The position numbers and the translations under genes were made by a program. From Telluria antibiotica (GTDB lineage Bacteria > Pseudomonadota > Gammaproteobacteria > Burkholderiales > Burkholderiaceae_D), in contig NZ_JAAQOM010000001.1 of assembly GCF_011682055.1 (NCBI RefSeq), positions 558,001 through 622,000 of the forward strand: a stretch of DNA of 64,000 nt, in the 5' to 3' direction. Within the stretch, counting starts at the first letter, position 1; every line of letters begins with the position of its first letter. The notes beneath the pieces are model-generated. The model was not told where the DNA came from and searched no databases. It worked only from the letters and a program-made list of their open reading frames with translations. Below are positions 17,203-25,990 of the stretch, one piece after another.

Positions 17203-20200
17203 TCAGGTCTTGTTATGTTGAGCCAGGGCGCGGTAGAGCGCCATCAGCTGGACGCGCCGTTCGGAGGCCGCGTCCATGTTCTTTTCCTTCACGTGGCCAT
17301 AGCCGCGTATCGTTTCGGGCACGCGCGCCAGCTCCATGGCGGCGTCGAGGCGTTCCGGGGTCAGGGTTTCGCAGAACAGCTGCACGAGGTTAAAGTAATT
17401 CTCGACCAACCGGCGTTCGCGGCGCCGTTCGGCGGTCTTGCCGAAGGGGTCGAGCGGCGTGCCGCGCAATCCCTTGAACCGGGCCAGCACGGAAAATGCC
17501 CGCATCATCCATGGACCGAAGCGTCGCTTGACCAGCCGGCCGGCGGCGTCGCGCGCGGCGGTCAGCGGCGGCGCCAGGTGGAAATACACCTGGTAATCCT
17601 TGCCGGGCTCGCCCTCGAACTGGTTGCGCAACTCGGCCAGGAACTCGGGGGCGCTGTGCAGGCGCGCGACTTCGTATTCGTCCTTGTACGCCATCAGCTT
17701 GGCCAGGTTGCGCGCCACCACCGCCGTCAGCGCCAGCCTGCCGCCGGGATCGACTTTCGACTCCACTTTGCGCAGCCGCTCCACCGCCGACCGGTAGCGC
17801 TCCGCGTACGCTGGATTCTGGTAAGCCGTCAGCAGGGCCACACGCTGGTCGATCAGGCGGTCGAGCGTGACAGGCATCTGTAGCGGCCTGGCTTGCGTTG
17901 CAGCGGCGGACGACGGCAACGCGGCCGGGTCGTGTGCCGCGCGCCGGCCGGCCTCGAAGGCCTGCTGGTTCTTCTCGACCGACACGCCGTTCAACTCGAT
18001 CGCGCGCAGCAGCGCCGCGCGTCCCAGCGGCACCCAGCCCTTCTGCCATGCATAGCCGAGCAGCAGCGGGTTGGCGTAGATCGTGTCGCCGAACAGGCGT
18101 AGCGCCAGCGCGTTCGCATCGACGAACTCGCAGGCGTCGCCGATGCTGGTGCGCAGGTCGGCTTCCGTGTCGGCGCCGGGGAACTTCCAGTCCGGATTCG
18201 ACAGGAAGGCGGCGGCCGGCACCGAGGCGCTGTTGACGACGGCGCGGGTGCGTCCGCGCCGCACGCGCGACAGCGCGTCGCCCGACGCGGCCACCATGGC
18301 ATCGCAGCCGATCAGCACATCCGCCTCGCCCGTCGGCACACGCGTCGCGTAAATGCTGTCCGGATGGGCCGCGATCTGCACGTGGCTGAGCACGGCCCCG
18401 CCCTTTTGCGCGAGGCCGGTGATGTCGAGCACCTTGACACCCTTGTTTTCCAGGTGTGCCGCCATCCCGAGCAGCGCACCGATCGTCACGACGCCCGTCC
18501 CGCCCACGCCGGGCACGACGATGCCGCAGACGCCGTCGAGTGCCGCCTGCACCGGCTCCGGAACCGGCGGCGCCTGCACGGCGGCCGGCGCGGCGGTCCC
18601 GGGACGGCGCAGTTGCGCCCCCTCGGCGGTGACGAAGCTCGGACAGAATCCGTTCACGCACGAGAAATCCTTGTTGCAGGAACTCTGGTTGATCTTGCGC
18701 TTGGTGCCGAGCGGGGTCTCGAGCGGCTCGACCGACAGGCAGTTCGACGCCACCGAGCAATCGCCGCAGCCCTCGCAGACCGCCGGATTGATGAAGGCGC
18801 GCCGTGCCGGGTCGGGAAGCTCGCCGCGCTTGCGCCGGCGCCGCTTCTCGGTGGCGCAGGTCTGGTCGTAGATGATGACCGACACGCCGGCCAGCTCCCT
18901 CAGTTCGAGCTGGAGGGCATCGAACTGGTCGCGGTGGTGCACGGTGACGGCGTCCGGCAGGCCGGCGCGTTGCGCATATTTTTCCGGTTCGTCGCTCACC
19001 ACGACGACCCGCACCGCGCCTTCGCTGACCACCTGCTGGGCGATCTGCGGCACGGTCAGCGTGCCGTCCACCGGCTGGCCACCGGTCATCGCGACAGCAT
19101 CGTTGTAGAGGATCTTGTAGGTCAGCGTGGCCTTGGCCGCGATCGCCGCGCGGATCGCCAGCAGGCCGGAATGGAAATAGGTGCCGTCGCCGAGGTTCAC
19201 GAACACGTGCTTGTCGCGCGTGAAGTGCATCTGGCCGAGCCAGCTCACGCCCTCGCCGCCCATCTGGGCCACCGTCTCGGTGTTACGGTCCATCCACAAC
19301 GCCATGTAGTGGCAGCCGATGCCGGCCAGCGCGCGCGAACCCGCCGGGACCCTGGTCGACGTATTGTGCGGACAACCCGAGCAGAACCAGGGCTTGCGCT
19401 CCGCGGTGACGCGCGGCCGGGCGGCCTCGCGCTCCTTGGCCGCGATCACGGCGAGGCGCTCGTCGATCGCGACACGCAACTCTGGCGGCAGGCCGGCCTG
19501 GCCGAGACGGCGCGCGACCGCCTTGGCGATCAGCGCGGGCGAAAGTTCATAACGCGCGGGCAGCAGCCATTCTCCGCGCGGCGTGGCCCACTCCCCGCCT
19601 TCCATGCCGCGCTCGTCGAACTTGCCGTACACGCGGGGACGCCGGTCGCTGGGCCAGTTGTACAGCTGCTCCTTGATCGCATACTCGAGCACCTGGCGCT
19701 TTTCCTCGACGACCAGGATCTCGTCCAGCCCGGCAGCGAATTCGCGCACGTCGTCCGCGTGCAGCGGCCACACGCAGCCGACCTTCAGGATGCGGATGCC
19801 GATGGCGCGGCAGGCCGCCTCGTCCAGGCCCAGGTCGACGAGCGCCTGGCGCAGGTCGAGATACGCCTTGCCGGCCGCGACGATGCCGAAGCGCGCTTGC
19901 GGCGCATCGAGCACCACCTGGTTCAGCTTGTTGGCGCGGACATAGTCGAGAGCGGCATACCATTTGTGCTCGACCAGGCGGGCTTCCTGCTCCAGCGGGC
20001 CGTCGGGCCAACGGATGCTCAGGCCGCCCGCCGGCATCGGCGTGTCCGGCACCACGATGCGCAGGCGCTCCGGGTCCATCTCCACCGATGCCGACGACTC
20101 CACCACGTCGGTCACGCACTTCATCGCCACCCACAGCCCGGCATGGCGGCTCATCGCCCAGCCGTGCAGGCCGTAATCGTGGAATTCCTGCACGGTGGAC

Positions 20201-20748
20201 GGATACAGGACGGGAATGCCGCATGCGACCAGCAGGTGCTCCGACTGGTGCGCCACCGTGGACGACTTGGCCGCATGGTCGTCGCCCACCAGCATCAGTA
20301 CGCCGCCCTTGGCCGACGTCCCGGCAGCGTTCGCGTGCTTGAGCACGTCGGCCGAGCGGTCCACGCCGGGCCCCTTGCCGTACCACATGCCGAAGACACC
20401 GTCGCGGGTGGCGCTGTCGTACAGGTTGACCTGCTGCGTGCCCCACACCGCGGTGGCGGCCAGGTCCTCGTTCAGGCCGGGCTGGAACACGACGTCGTGG
20501 CTGTCGAGGTGTTTTTTCGCTTTCCACAGCGCGAGGTCCAGTCCGCCCAGCGGCGAGCCGCGGTAGCCGGACACGTAGCCGCCGGTGTTCAGGCCCGCAT
20601 CGCGGTCGCGTTCCTTCTGCAGCATCGGCAGGCGCGCCAGCATCTGTACGCCGCTGAGATAGATGCGTCCCGTATCGACCGTGTATTTGTCGTCGAGCGC
20701 GACGGCGCGCAGCGCTGCCCCGGCGGCAGGCGTTAGCGGCGAATTCAT
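17203..20748 (-). CDS. Fused indolepyruvate-type 2-oxoacid:ferredoxin oxidoreductase
   Basis: 1181-aa single-chain enzyme of the IorA-IorB fusion type, which oxidatively decarboxylates a 2-oxoacid to an acyl-CoA. Order: pyrimidine-binding/core domain (about 20-430), the FCSGCPHN motif (455-462), TPP-binding GDGTYFHSG with Asn549, one iron-sulfur motif (CEGCGDC, 658-664, with further Cys to 670 and a group near 700-715), then the gamma-type domain ([11 protein letters not shown]) and a C-terminal extension (DUF6537-like, uncertain). As I recall, a homologue called EdcC acts on the meta-cleavage product in estrogen degradation, which would fit the extradiol dioxygenase nearby. It is divergent from a LysR gene and heads an operon with etfBA. 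Confidence 0.93.
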   Translation of the reverse strand: MNSPLTPAAGAALRAVALDDKYTVDTGRIYLSGVQMLARLPMLQKERDRDAGLNTGGYVSGYRGSPLGGLDLALWKAKKHLDSHDVVFQPGLNEDLAATAVWGTQQVNLYDSATRDGVFGMWYGKGPGVDRSADVLKHANAAGTSAKGGVLMLVGDDHAAKSSTVAHQSEHLLVACGIPVLYPSTVQEFHDYGLHGWAMSRHAGLWVAMKCVTDVVESSASVEMDPERLRIVVPDTPMPAGGLSIRWPDGPLEQEARLVEHKWYAALDYVRANKLNQVVLDAPQARFGIVAAGKAYLDLRQALVDLGLDEAACRAIGIRILKVGCVWPLHADDVREFAAGLDEILVVEEKRQVLEYAIKEQLYNWPSDRRPRVYGKFDERGMEGGEWATPRGEWLLPARYELSPALIAKAVARRLGQAGLPPELRVAIDERLAVIAAKEREAARPRVTAERKPWFCSGCPHNTSTRVPAGSRALAGIGCHYMALWMDRNTETVAQMGGEGVSWLGQMHFTRDKHVFVNLGDGTYFHSGLLAIRAAIAAKATLTYKILYNDAVAMTGGQPVDGTLTVPQIAQQVVSEGAVRVVVVSDEPEKYAQRAGLPDAVTVHHRDQFDALQLELRELAGVSVIIYDQTCATEKRRRRKRGELPDPARRAFINPAVCEGCGDCSVASNCLSVEPLETPLGTKRKINQSSCNKDFSCVNGFCPSFVTAEGAQLRRPGTAAPAAVQAPPVPEPVQAALDGVCGIVVPGVGGTGVVTIGALLGMAAHLENKGVKVLDITGLAQKGGAVLSHVQIAAHPDSIYATRVPTGEADVLIGCDAMVAASGDALSRVRRGRTRAVVNSASVPAAAFLSNPDWKFPGADTEADLRTSIGDACEFVDANALALRLFGDTIYANPLLLGYAWQKGWVPLGRAALLRAIELNGVSVEKNQQAFEAGRRAAHDPAALPSSAAATQARPLQMPVTLDRLIDQRVALLTAYQNPAYAERYRSAVERLRKVESKVDPGGRLALTAVVARNLAKLMAYKDEYEVARLHSAPEFLAELRNQFEGEPGKDYQVYFHLAPPLTAARDAAGRLVKRRFGPWMMRAFSVLARFKGLRGTPLDPFGKTAERRRERRLVENYFNLVQLFCETLTPERLDAAMELARVPETIRGYGHVKEKNMDAASERRVQLMALYRALAQHNKT

Positions 20749-20773
20749 CGATAGGTCTCCGTCAAAAGTTTTT

Positions 20774-20800
20774 ATGAACAGAGTCTACAAAAATGTTCAA
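20774..20800. promoter_or_regulatory. Shared 27-bp dyad, site 5 (oxidoreductase-etfBA / lysR)
   Basis: Arms ATGAACA and TGTTCAA, 13 bp apart, one of the best matches. It lies in the 97-bp divergent gap, 26 bp before the oxidoreductase start and 45 bp before the LysR start. The spacing would let it cover either promoter. Confidence 0.7.
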
Positions 20801-20845
20801 CTATCGTAAAATCAAGAATCATGAGCCCAGGTATCAGAAAAACGC

Positions 20846-21757
20846 ATGTCCAGCACCGATAACGTCACCTTGCGCCAGCTGCGCTACTTCGTCGCCGCGG
20901 CCGAGACCGGCCGCTTCTCGATGGCCGCCACGCGCGCCCACGTGTCGCAGTCGGCGATCACCAACGCGGTGCTGATGCTGGAGCAGGAGCTGGGCGTGCG
21001 CCTGTTCGAGCGCAGGCCGCACGGGGTCGCCCTCACGGCCGACGGCCAGCGCTTCTACCACCGCACGCGCGGCATCCTCGACTCGCTGGCCGACTGCCTG
21101 CGCGAGCAGCACCTGCCGGCGCTGCAATTGGCCGGCACGCTGCGGGTCGGGGCCTCGTACACGCTCCTCGGCTATTTCCTGCCGCCGCTGCTGGCGCGTT
21201 TCCGCGCCCAGTACCCCGATGTCGAGATCGACCTGGCGGACATGCACCGCGAGGCCATCGAGGAACAGGTCGCGGCGGGACGGCTGGATGTCGGCGTGGT
21301 GATCCTGTCGAATATGCCGGAACGGGAGCGGTTCGGCCATCACGTGCTGGTGCGTTCGCGGCGCCAGCTGTGGATGGCGGCCGACCATCCGCTGCTCGGC
21401 AGGGACAATGCCGCGCTGTCCGATATCGCGGCGTATCCGTACATCCAGGTGACGGTGGACGAGAGCGAGGCGTCGACGCGGCGCTACTGGGCCGCGCGTG
21501 GCGTGCAGCCGCACATCGCCTTCCGCACCAGTTCGATGGAAGCGCTGCGCGGCCTGATCGCCCATGGCTTCGGCGTGAGCATCCTGTCGGACATGGTGTA
21601 CCGCCACTGGTCGCTCGAGGGCAAGAAGATCGAGACGCGGCCGATCCTGGACGTCGTGCCGGACATGGAGGTGGGGCTGATCTGGCACCGCGACCGGCCG
21701 CTGGAGCAGCCGGGCGAGGCGTTCCGCCAGTTCCTGATACGGACCAGCGGAGGCTGA
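20846..21757 (+). CDS. LysR-family transcriptional regulator
   Basis: 303-aa LysR activator/repressor. The winged helix is in the first 65 residues (LRQLRYFVAAAETGRFSMAA, HVSQSAITNAVLMLEQELG), followed by a periplasmic-binding-protein-like effector domain (LRVGASYTLLGYFLPPLL onwards). It is transcribed away from the oxidoreductase - etfBA operon, the classic arrangement for LysR control of a divergent operon, and ends 4 bp before a convergent acyl-CoA dehydrogenase stop. The inducer is unknown. Confidence 0.94.
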   Translation: MSSTDNVTLRQLRYFVAAAETGRFSMAATRAHVSQSAITNAVLMLEQELGVRLFERRPHGVALTADGQRFYHRTRGILDSLADCLREQHLPALQLAGTLRVGASYTLLGYFLPPLLARFRAQYPDVEIDLADMHREAIEEQVAAGRLDVGVVILSNMPERERFGHHVLVRSRRQLWMAADHPLLGRDNAALSDIAAYPYIQVTVDESEASTRRYWAARGVQPHIAFRTSSMEALRGLIAHGFGVSILSDMVYRHWSLEGKKIETRPILDVVPDMEVGLIWHRDRPLEQPGEAFRQFLIRTSGG

Positions 21758-21761
21758 GGGA

Positions 21762-22886
21762 TTACAGCGAGCGGGCGATGATTTCCTTCATGATCTCCGA
21801 CGTGCCGCCGTAGATGCGCGCGACGCGGGCGTCGACCCAGGCGCGGCTGATCTTGTACTCGCTCATGAACCCGTAGCCGCCGTGCAGCTGCAGCAGCTCG
21901 TCGAGCACCCTGCCCTGCATTTCCGATCCCATCAGCTTGCACATCGCGCCGACCTCGGCCGACAGCTCGCCGCGCATCGCCTTGCCCAGGCAGTCGTCAA
22001 CGAACACGCGCAACATCGTGGCCTGGGCCTTGCACTCGGCCAGCTTGAACTTGGTGTTCTGGAAGTCGAACACCGACTTGCCGAACACCTTGCGCTCGCG
22101 GACGTATTCCAGCGTATCCTCGAGCAGCGCTTCGATGCTCGCGGCGGCGCGCAAACCGATGATCGTGCGCTCCCACGCCAGCTGGTGCGTCAGGTACGAA
22201 AAACCCTTGTTTTCCTCGCCCAGGCGGTTCGCTACCGGTACCCGCACGTCGTCGAAGAACAGCTCGGACGTATCCTGCCCCTTCAGGCCGATCTTTTCCA
22301 GCAGTTTGCCCTTCGAGAAGCCGGGCCGGTCGGCCTCGACGCAGACCAGGGTCAGCTCCTTGGCACCGGGATCCAGCTTGGTCGCGGTGACCATCAGGTC
22401 GGCGTTGCCGCCGTTCGTGATGAAGGTCTTCTGGCCGTTCACCACGTAATCGTCGCCGTCGCGCCGCGCGCTGGTACGCATCGAGCGCAGGTCGGAACCG
22501 ATGCCCGGCTCGCTCATCGCGATCACGCCGATCATCTCGCCGCTGACCATCCGGGGCAGCCAGCGCCGCTTCTGTTCCTCGCTGCCGTACGCGACGATAT
22601 AGGGCGCCACGATCTCGGAATGGGTCGTGAAGCCGATCGCGGTGGCGTTGACGCGCGCCAGTTCTTCGATCATCACGGCCGAGTGGCCGAAGTCCCCGCC
22701 GGCGCCGCCATACTCCTCGGGCACGGTGGAGCACAGCAGGCCGACCTCGCCGGCCTTGCGCCACACCGACTTCGGGACGATCCCCGCGTGCTCCCACTCC
22801 GGCAAGTGGGGCACGATCTCGTTCTCGATGAACCGCCGGGCCATTTCGCGGAACATCTCGTGGTCTTCACGGAACACACTGCGCAT
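21762..22886 (-). CDS. Acyl-CoA dehydrogenase
   Basis: 374-aa FAD-dependent acyl-CoA dehydrogenase of full length. It has the FAD/substrate segment AMSEPGIGSDL, TFITNGGNADL, and the C-terminal GGYGFMSEYKISR, where Glu343 stands at the usual catalytic-base position, followed by YGGTSEIMKE. AGGAG precedes the ATG. It is the last gene of the leftward operon amidohydrolase - ACAD - ACAD - enoyl-CoA hydratase - ACAD. Electrons would go to the ETF encoded at 15477-17192. Specificity cannot be assigned. Confidence 0.93.
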   Translation of the reverse strand: MRSVFREDHEMFREMARRFIENEIVPHLPEWEHAGIVPKSVWRKAGEVGLLCSTVPEEYGGAGGDFGHSAVMIEELARVNATAIGFTTHSEIVAPYIVAYGSEEQKRRWLPRMVSGEMIGVIAMSEPGIGSDLRSMRTSARRDGDDYVVNGQKTFITNGGNADLMVTATKLDPGAKELTLVCVEADRPGFSKGKLLEKIGLKGQDTSELFFDDVRVPVANRLGEENKGFSYLTHQLAWERTIIGLRAAASIEALLEDTLEYVRERKVFGKSVFDFQNTKFKLAECKAQATMLRVFVDDCLGKAMRGELSAEVGAMCKLMGSEMQGRVLDELLQLHGGYGFMSEYKISRAWVDARVARIYGGTSEIMKEIIARSL

Positions 22887-22913
22887 GCTGCTTCTCCTGA
22901 TGATGATCCGGGC

Positions 22914-23714
22914 CTAGCGGCCCTGGTATTGCGGTTCGCGCTTGCCGAGGAAGGCGGACACCGCCTCGGCATGGTCCTCGGTGTGATGGGCCAGCGCCTG
23001 GTAGGCGGCCGACATCTCGAGCAGCGAGTCGAGCCGCATGTGCTGGCCCTCGCGCAGCAGGCGCTTGGTCAGGCGCAGCCCATGCGAAGGATTGGCCGCC
23101 ATGCGGCGCGCGAGCGCCAGCGCCGTGTCGTGCAACTGCGCCGCCGGCACCACCTCGGTCACGAGGCCCCACGCCAGCGCGGTGGCGGCGTCGATCGCGT
23201 CGCCGGTCAGCGCCATCAGGCTGGCCTTCGGCATGCCGACGATGCGCGGCAGCAGCCAGGCGCCGCCGTCGCCGGGCACGATGCCCAGCTTGACGAAGCT
23301 CTCGGCGAACTTGGCGCCGTCGGCCGCGATCCGCACGTCGCACATGCAGGCGAGATCGAGGCCGGCGCCGATCGCCGGGCCGTTCAGCGCCGCGATCACC
23401 GGGACGTCCAGGTTGTACAGGCAGGTCGGGATGCGCTGGATGCCGTTGCGGTAGCTTTCGCTGACCTCGTACGGCGAGCCGGCGAAGATGCCGCCGCGCT
23501 CGGCCATGTCCTTGACGTTGCCGCCCGCGCAGAAGGCGGGGCCGTTCCCGGTCAGGATGATCACCTTCACGCTCCGGTCGAGCCGTACCGCCGCGCACAG
23601 GTCGACGAATTCCTGCATCTGCGCCGGCGTGGTCAGGGCGTTGCGTGTCTCGGGGCTGTCCATCCGCACCGTCAGGATCGCGTCCTCGCGTTCGATTGCC
23701 AGGAAGGGGCTCAT
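22914..23714 (-). CDS. Enoyl-CoA hydratase/isomerase (crotonase family)
   Basis: 266-aa crotonase. The oxyanion-hole segments are visible: ALTTPAQ...GPAFCAGGNVKDMAERGG and ALNGPAIGAGLDLACMCD. The C-terminus EDHAEAVSAFLGKREPQYQGR is typical. It would hydrate the enoyl-CoA made by the adjacent dehydrogenases. The ATG overlaps the upstream ACAD stop by 4 bp and the gene is followed 27 bp later by another ACAD. One of the usual two catalytic Glu positions appears changed (FVKLGIVPGDGG has Asp), which is seen in various family members. Confidence 0.9.
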   Translation of the reverse strand: MSPFLAIEREDAILTVRMDSPETRNALTTPAQMQEFVDLCAAVRLDRSVKVIILTGNGPAFCAGGNVKDMAERGGIFAGSPYEVSESYRNGIQRIPTCLYNLDVPVIAALNGPAIGAGLDLACMCDVRIAADGAKFAESFVKLGIVPGDGGAWLLPRIVGMPKASLMALTGDAIDAATALAWGLVTEVVPAAQLHDTALALARRMAANPSHGLRLTKRLLREGQHMRLDSLLEMSAAYQALAHHTEDHAEAVSAFLGKREPQYQGR

Positions 23715-24766
23715 GCGCGCTGCTCCTGCAGGGTATCGAAACGGCCGTCGGTGACGCCGGGCCAGAAGCCCTGCGAACCGGCGGCGCAGACCGCCCGCCC
23801 CAGCCGCTGCGACCAGGCGCTGGCCGAACCGAACTCGCTGCGCCAGGACCACAGCCGGCGCGTGCTCAGGTGCAGCGAGTGCTCGTGCGTGAAGCCGATC
23901 GCGCCGTGCACCGCGTGGGCCACGCTCGCGCCGATGCCGGCCGCCTCGGACGCGCAGATCTTGGCGGCGATCGCCTGCAGTCGCACGATGCGCGTGTCCG
24001 CCGCCGCGAACGCCGCCTCGGCCGCCATCACCGCCGCGGCTGCGTGCTCGGCCAGCACCGCCACCTGGTGCTGGATCGCCTGGAAGCTGCCGATCGGCTT
24101 GCCGAACTGGACTCGTTCGCCGGCATACGTGGTGGCGAGTGCCAGCACGCCTTCCAGCGCACCCGCGATCTGGGCCGCGCGTACCATGGCGCCGCCCAGC
24201 AGCAGCACGTCCGCCGGCCAGCCCGCCGGCAGCGGCGCCTGGGCGACCGGCGCAACGCCCTCGAACACCAGTGCCGCGCGCGACTCGGCGGCGACGTTGG
24301 CGCCGTCGCGGCGACGCGCCGCCCCGGTCGGCAGCAGCACGACGGCCGGCTCGGCGCCGCCCGTCACCGCCACTACCAGAGGTACGGCGTCGCCCCAGGG
24401 AACGTCGAGTGCTTCGCCGCTCACCACGCCATCCCGCAGCCGCAGCGAGCCGGCACCGGCGACGGTGACCGCGCCGGCTGCCGGCGCCAGCCCTGCCGCG
24501 CCCAGCAGCCAGTTGGCAAGTATCGCTTCCGGCAGCGGCAGCGGCAGGTTGAAGCGCCCGGCCAGGCGGATCACGCCGCACACGTCGGTCCATCTGGCGC
24601 CCGCCCCGCCCAGCGCCTCGGGCGCGAGCGCCACCGGGAACCCGGACTCCTCGACAGCCGTCCACATTGCTTGCGGCCAGTGGCCGTCCTCGCACGCCAG
24701 CACCGCAGCGGGGCTGGCCAGGTCGGCGAACAGGCGCTCGACCGTTGAATCGAACATTTGTCTCAT
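23711..24766 (-). CDS. Acyl-CoA dehydrogenase, short catalytic subunit
   Basis: 351-aa ACAD-fold protein, shorter and more divergent than usual. The candidate catalytic base is Glu295 in GAIGFTHEHSLH, followed by RRLWSWRSEFG. The N-terminal FAD region is weak. It lies 2 bp after the companion ACAD gene at 24769. Such adjacent unlike pairs are known in actinobacteria (FadE26-27, FadE28-29) as alpha2beta2 dehydrogenases for steroid side-chain CoA esters, in which one subunit holds the base. A second ATG three codons in (MFDSTVE) could be the true start. Confidence 0.86.
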   Translation of the reverse strand: MRQMFDSTVERLFADLASPAAVLACEDGHWPQAMWTAVEESGFPVALAPEALGGAGARWTDVCGVIRLAGRFNLPLPLPEAILANWLLGAAGLAPAAGAVTVAGAGSLRLRDGVVSGEALDVPWGDAVPLVVAVTGGAEPAVVLLPTGAARRRDGANVAAESRAALVFEGVAPVAQAPLPAGWPADVLLLGGAMVRAAQIAGALEGVLALATTYAGERVQFGKPIGSFQAIQHQVAVLAEHAAAAVMAAEAAFAAADTRIVRLQAIAAKICASEAAGIGASVAHAVHGAIGFTHEHSLHLSTRRLWSWRSEFGSASAWSQRLGRAVCAAGSQGFWPGVTDGRFDTLQEQRA

Positions 24767-24768
24767 GA

Positions 24769-25914
24769 TTAACGCATTCCCAATCCGCGCGCGATGATTC
24801 CGCGGAGTATTTCGCGCGTACCGCCGCGCAGTGAAAATGAAGGTGCCTCCTGCATCAGGTAGGCAAGCACGCCGGCATGGTCGCCGCCGCCGCGCGTGGC
24901 GGGGGCGACGTCCAGCAGCGCCTCGGCGAGCTCCGGGATGTCCTGCTCGAAGGTCGTTCCCAGTTCCTTGACGACCGACGCTTCCCAGGCCGGGTTACGG
25001 CCGGCCGCCAGTTGGGCGGTGACCGCCAGCGACATCTGGCGCAAGGTGATCAGTCGCGCGGTCAGGCGGCCGATGTCCCGGGCCTGCAGCGCGTCCGGGT
25101 CCGCGCCGACCGCCCCGACCAGCGACTGCAGCAGCGTGATGGAGCTCAGGAAACGTTCCGGTCCGCTGCGCTCGAAGGCCAGTTCGGCCGTGACCTGGGC
25201 CCAACCCTGGCCCTCGGTGCCGATCAGGGCGCCGGCGTCGAGCGCCACGTCGTCGAAGAACACCTCGTTGAAATGGCTGGCGCCGGTCAGGTCCTTGATC
25301 GGGCGGATCGTGATGCCCGGCAGCGACAGGTCGATGATGAACTGCGACAGGCCCTCGTTGCGCCGGCTGTCCGGATCGGTGCGCAGCAGCGCGATCATGT
25401 AGTGCGAGCGGTGGGCGTTGGTCGTCCAGACTTTCTGGCCGTTGACGATCCACTTGTCGCCGGCACGCCGCGCGCTGCTCTTGATCGAGGCCAGGTCGGA
25501 ACCGGAGTTCGGCTCGCTCATACCGATGCAGAAGAACTGCTCGCCGCGGCAGATCGCGGGCAGGTGGAAATCCTTCTGCGCCTCGGTGCCGTAGTGCAGG
25601 ATCTGCGGGCCGCTCTGGCGGTCGGCGAACCAGTGCGCCGACACGGGCGCGCCGGCCGCCAGCAGTTCCTCGATGACGACGTAGCGGGCGAACGGGCTGG
25701 CCTCGGCGCCGCCATAACGTTTCGGCAAGGCCATGCCGATCCAGCCGCGCTCGCCGAGTCGGCGGCTGAAGCGGGCATCGAATCCCATCCAGGACTCGGC
25801 GCGCCGGACCGGCGGGACGTCCGCCAGCGCGTCGGCGAGGAAGCCGCGCACCTCGGCGCGGATCGCCTCGGCCTCGGGCGGGATGGGGCTGTAGGTGAAC
25901 TGGTCAATGGACAT
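24769..25914 (-). CDS. Acyl-CoA dehydrogenase, companion subunit
   Basis: 381-aa ACAD with well-conserved middle domain (GMSEPNSGSDLASIKSSARR, KVWTTNAHRSHYMIALLRT) and terminal RGGTREILRGIIARGLG. At the place of the C-terminal catalytic glutamate (usually in GxxGYxxE) it has GVLAYLMQ, so it appears to lack the base. This fits a heteromeric dehydrogenase with the 351-aa protein encoded directly downstream, which has the Glu. The ribosome site is poor (GAGCGACC). It follows the amidohydrolase by 76 bp. Confidence 0.9.
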   Translation of the reverse strand: MSIDQFTYSPIPPEAEAIRAEVRGFLADALADVPPVRRAESWMGFDARFSRRLGERGWIGMALPKRYGGAEASPFARYVVIEELLAAGAPVSAHWFADRQSGPQILHYGTEAQKDFHLPAICRGEQFFCIGMSEPNSGSDLASIKSSARRAGDKWIVNGQKVWTTNAHRSHYMIALLRTDPDSRRNEGLSQFIIDLSLPGITIRPIKDLTGASHFNEVFFDDVALDAGALIGTEGQGWAQVTAELAFERSGPERFLSSITLLQSLVGAVGADPDALQARDIGRLTARLITLRQMSLAVTAQLAAGRNPAWEASVVKELGTTFEQDIPELAEALLDVAPATRGGGDHAGVLAYLMQEAPSFSLRGGTREILRGIIARGLGMR

Positions 25915-25990
25915 GGTCGCTCATGCTTCGAATGGGCATTGGAACGATCGCTCCACGCGCGCCGGCGCGGAGCGATCGCGGCAGTGAGGG

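Noticed and set aside
18364..20736. Very long open frame (about 790 codons) on the plus strand
   Set aside because: It lies antisense to the fused 2-oxoacid oxidoreductase, has a His/Arg/Gly/Ala-rich mirror-code composition and no recognisable motif. It is a by-product of GC-rich codon use.
21882..24797. Open frame of about 970 codons on the plus strand
   Set aside because: It runs antisense through two ACAD genes and the hydratase, all of which have intact active-site motifs and ribosome sites. The translation is low-complexity.
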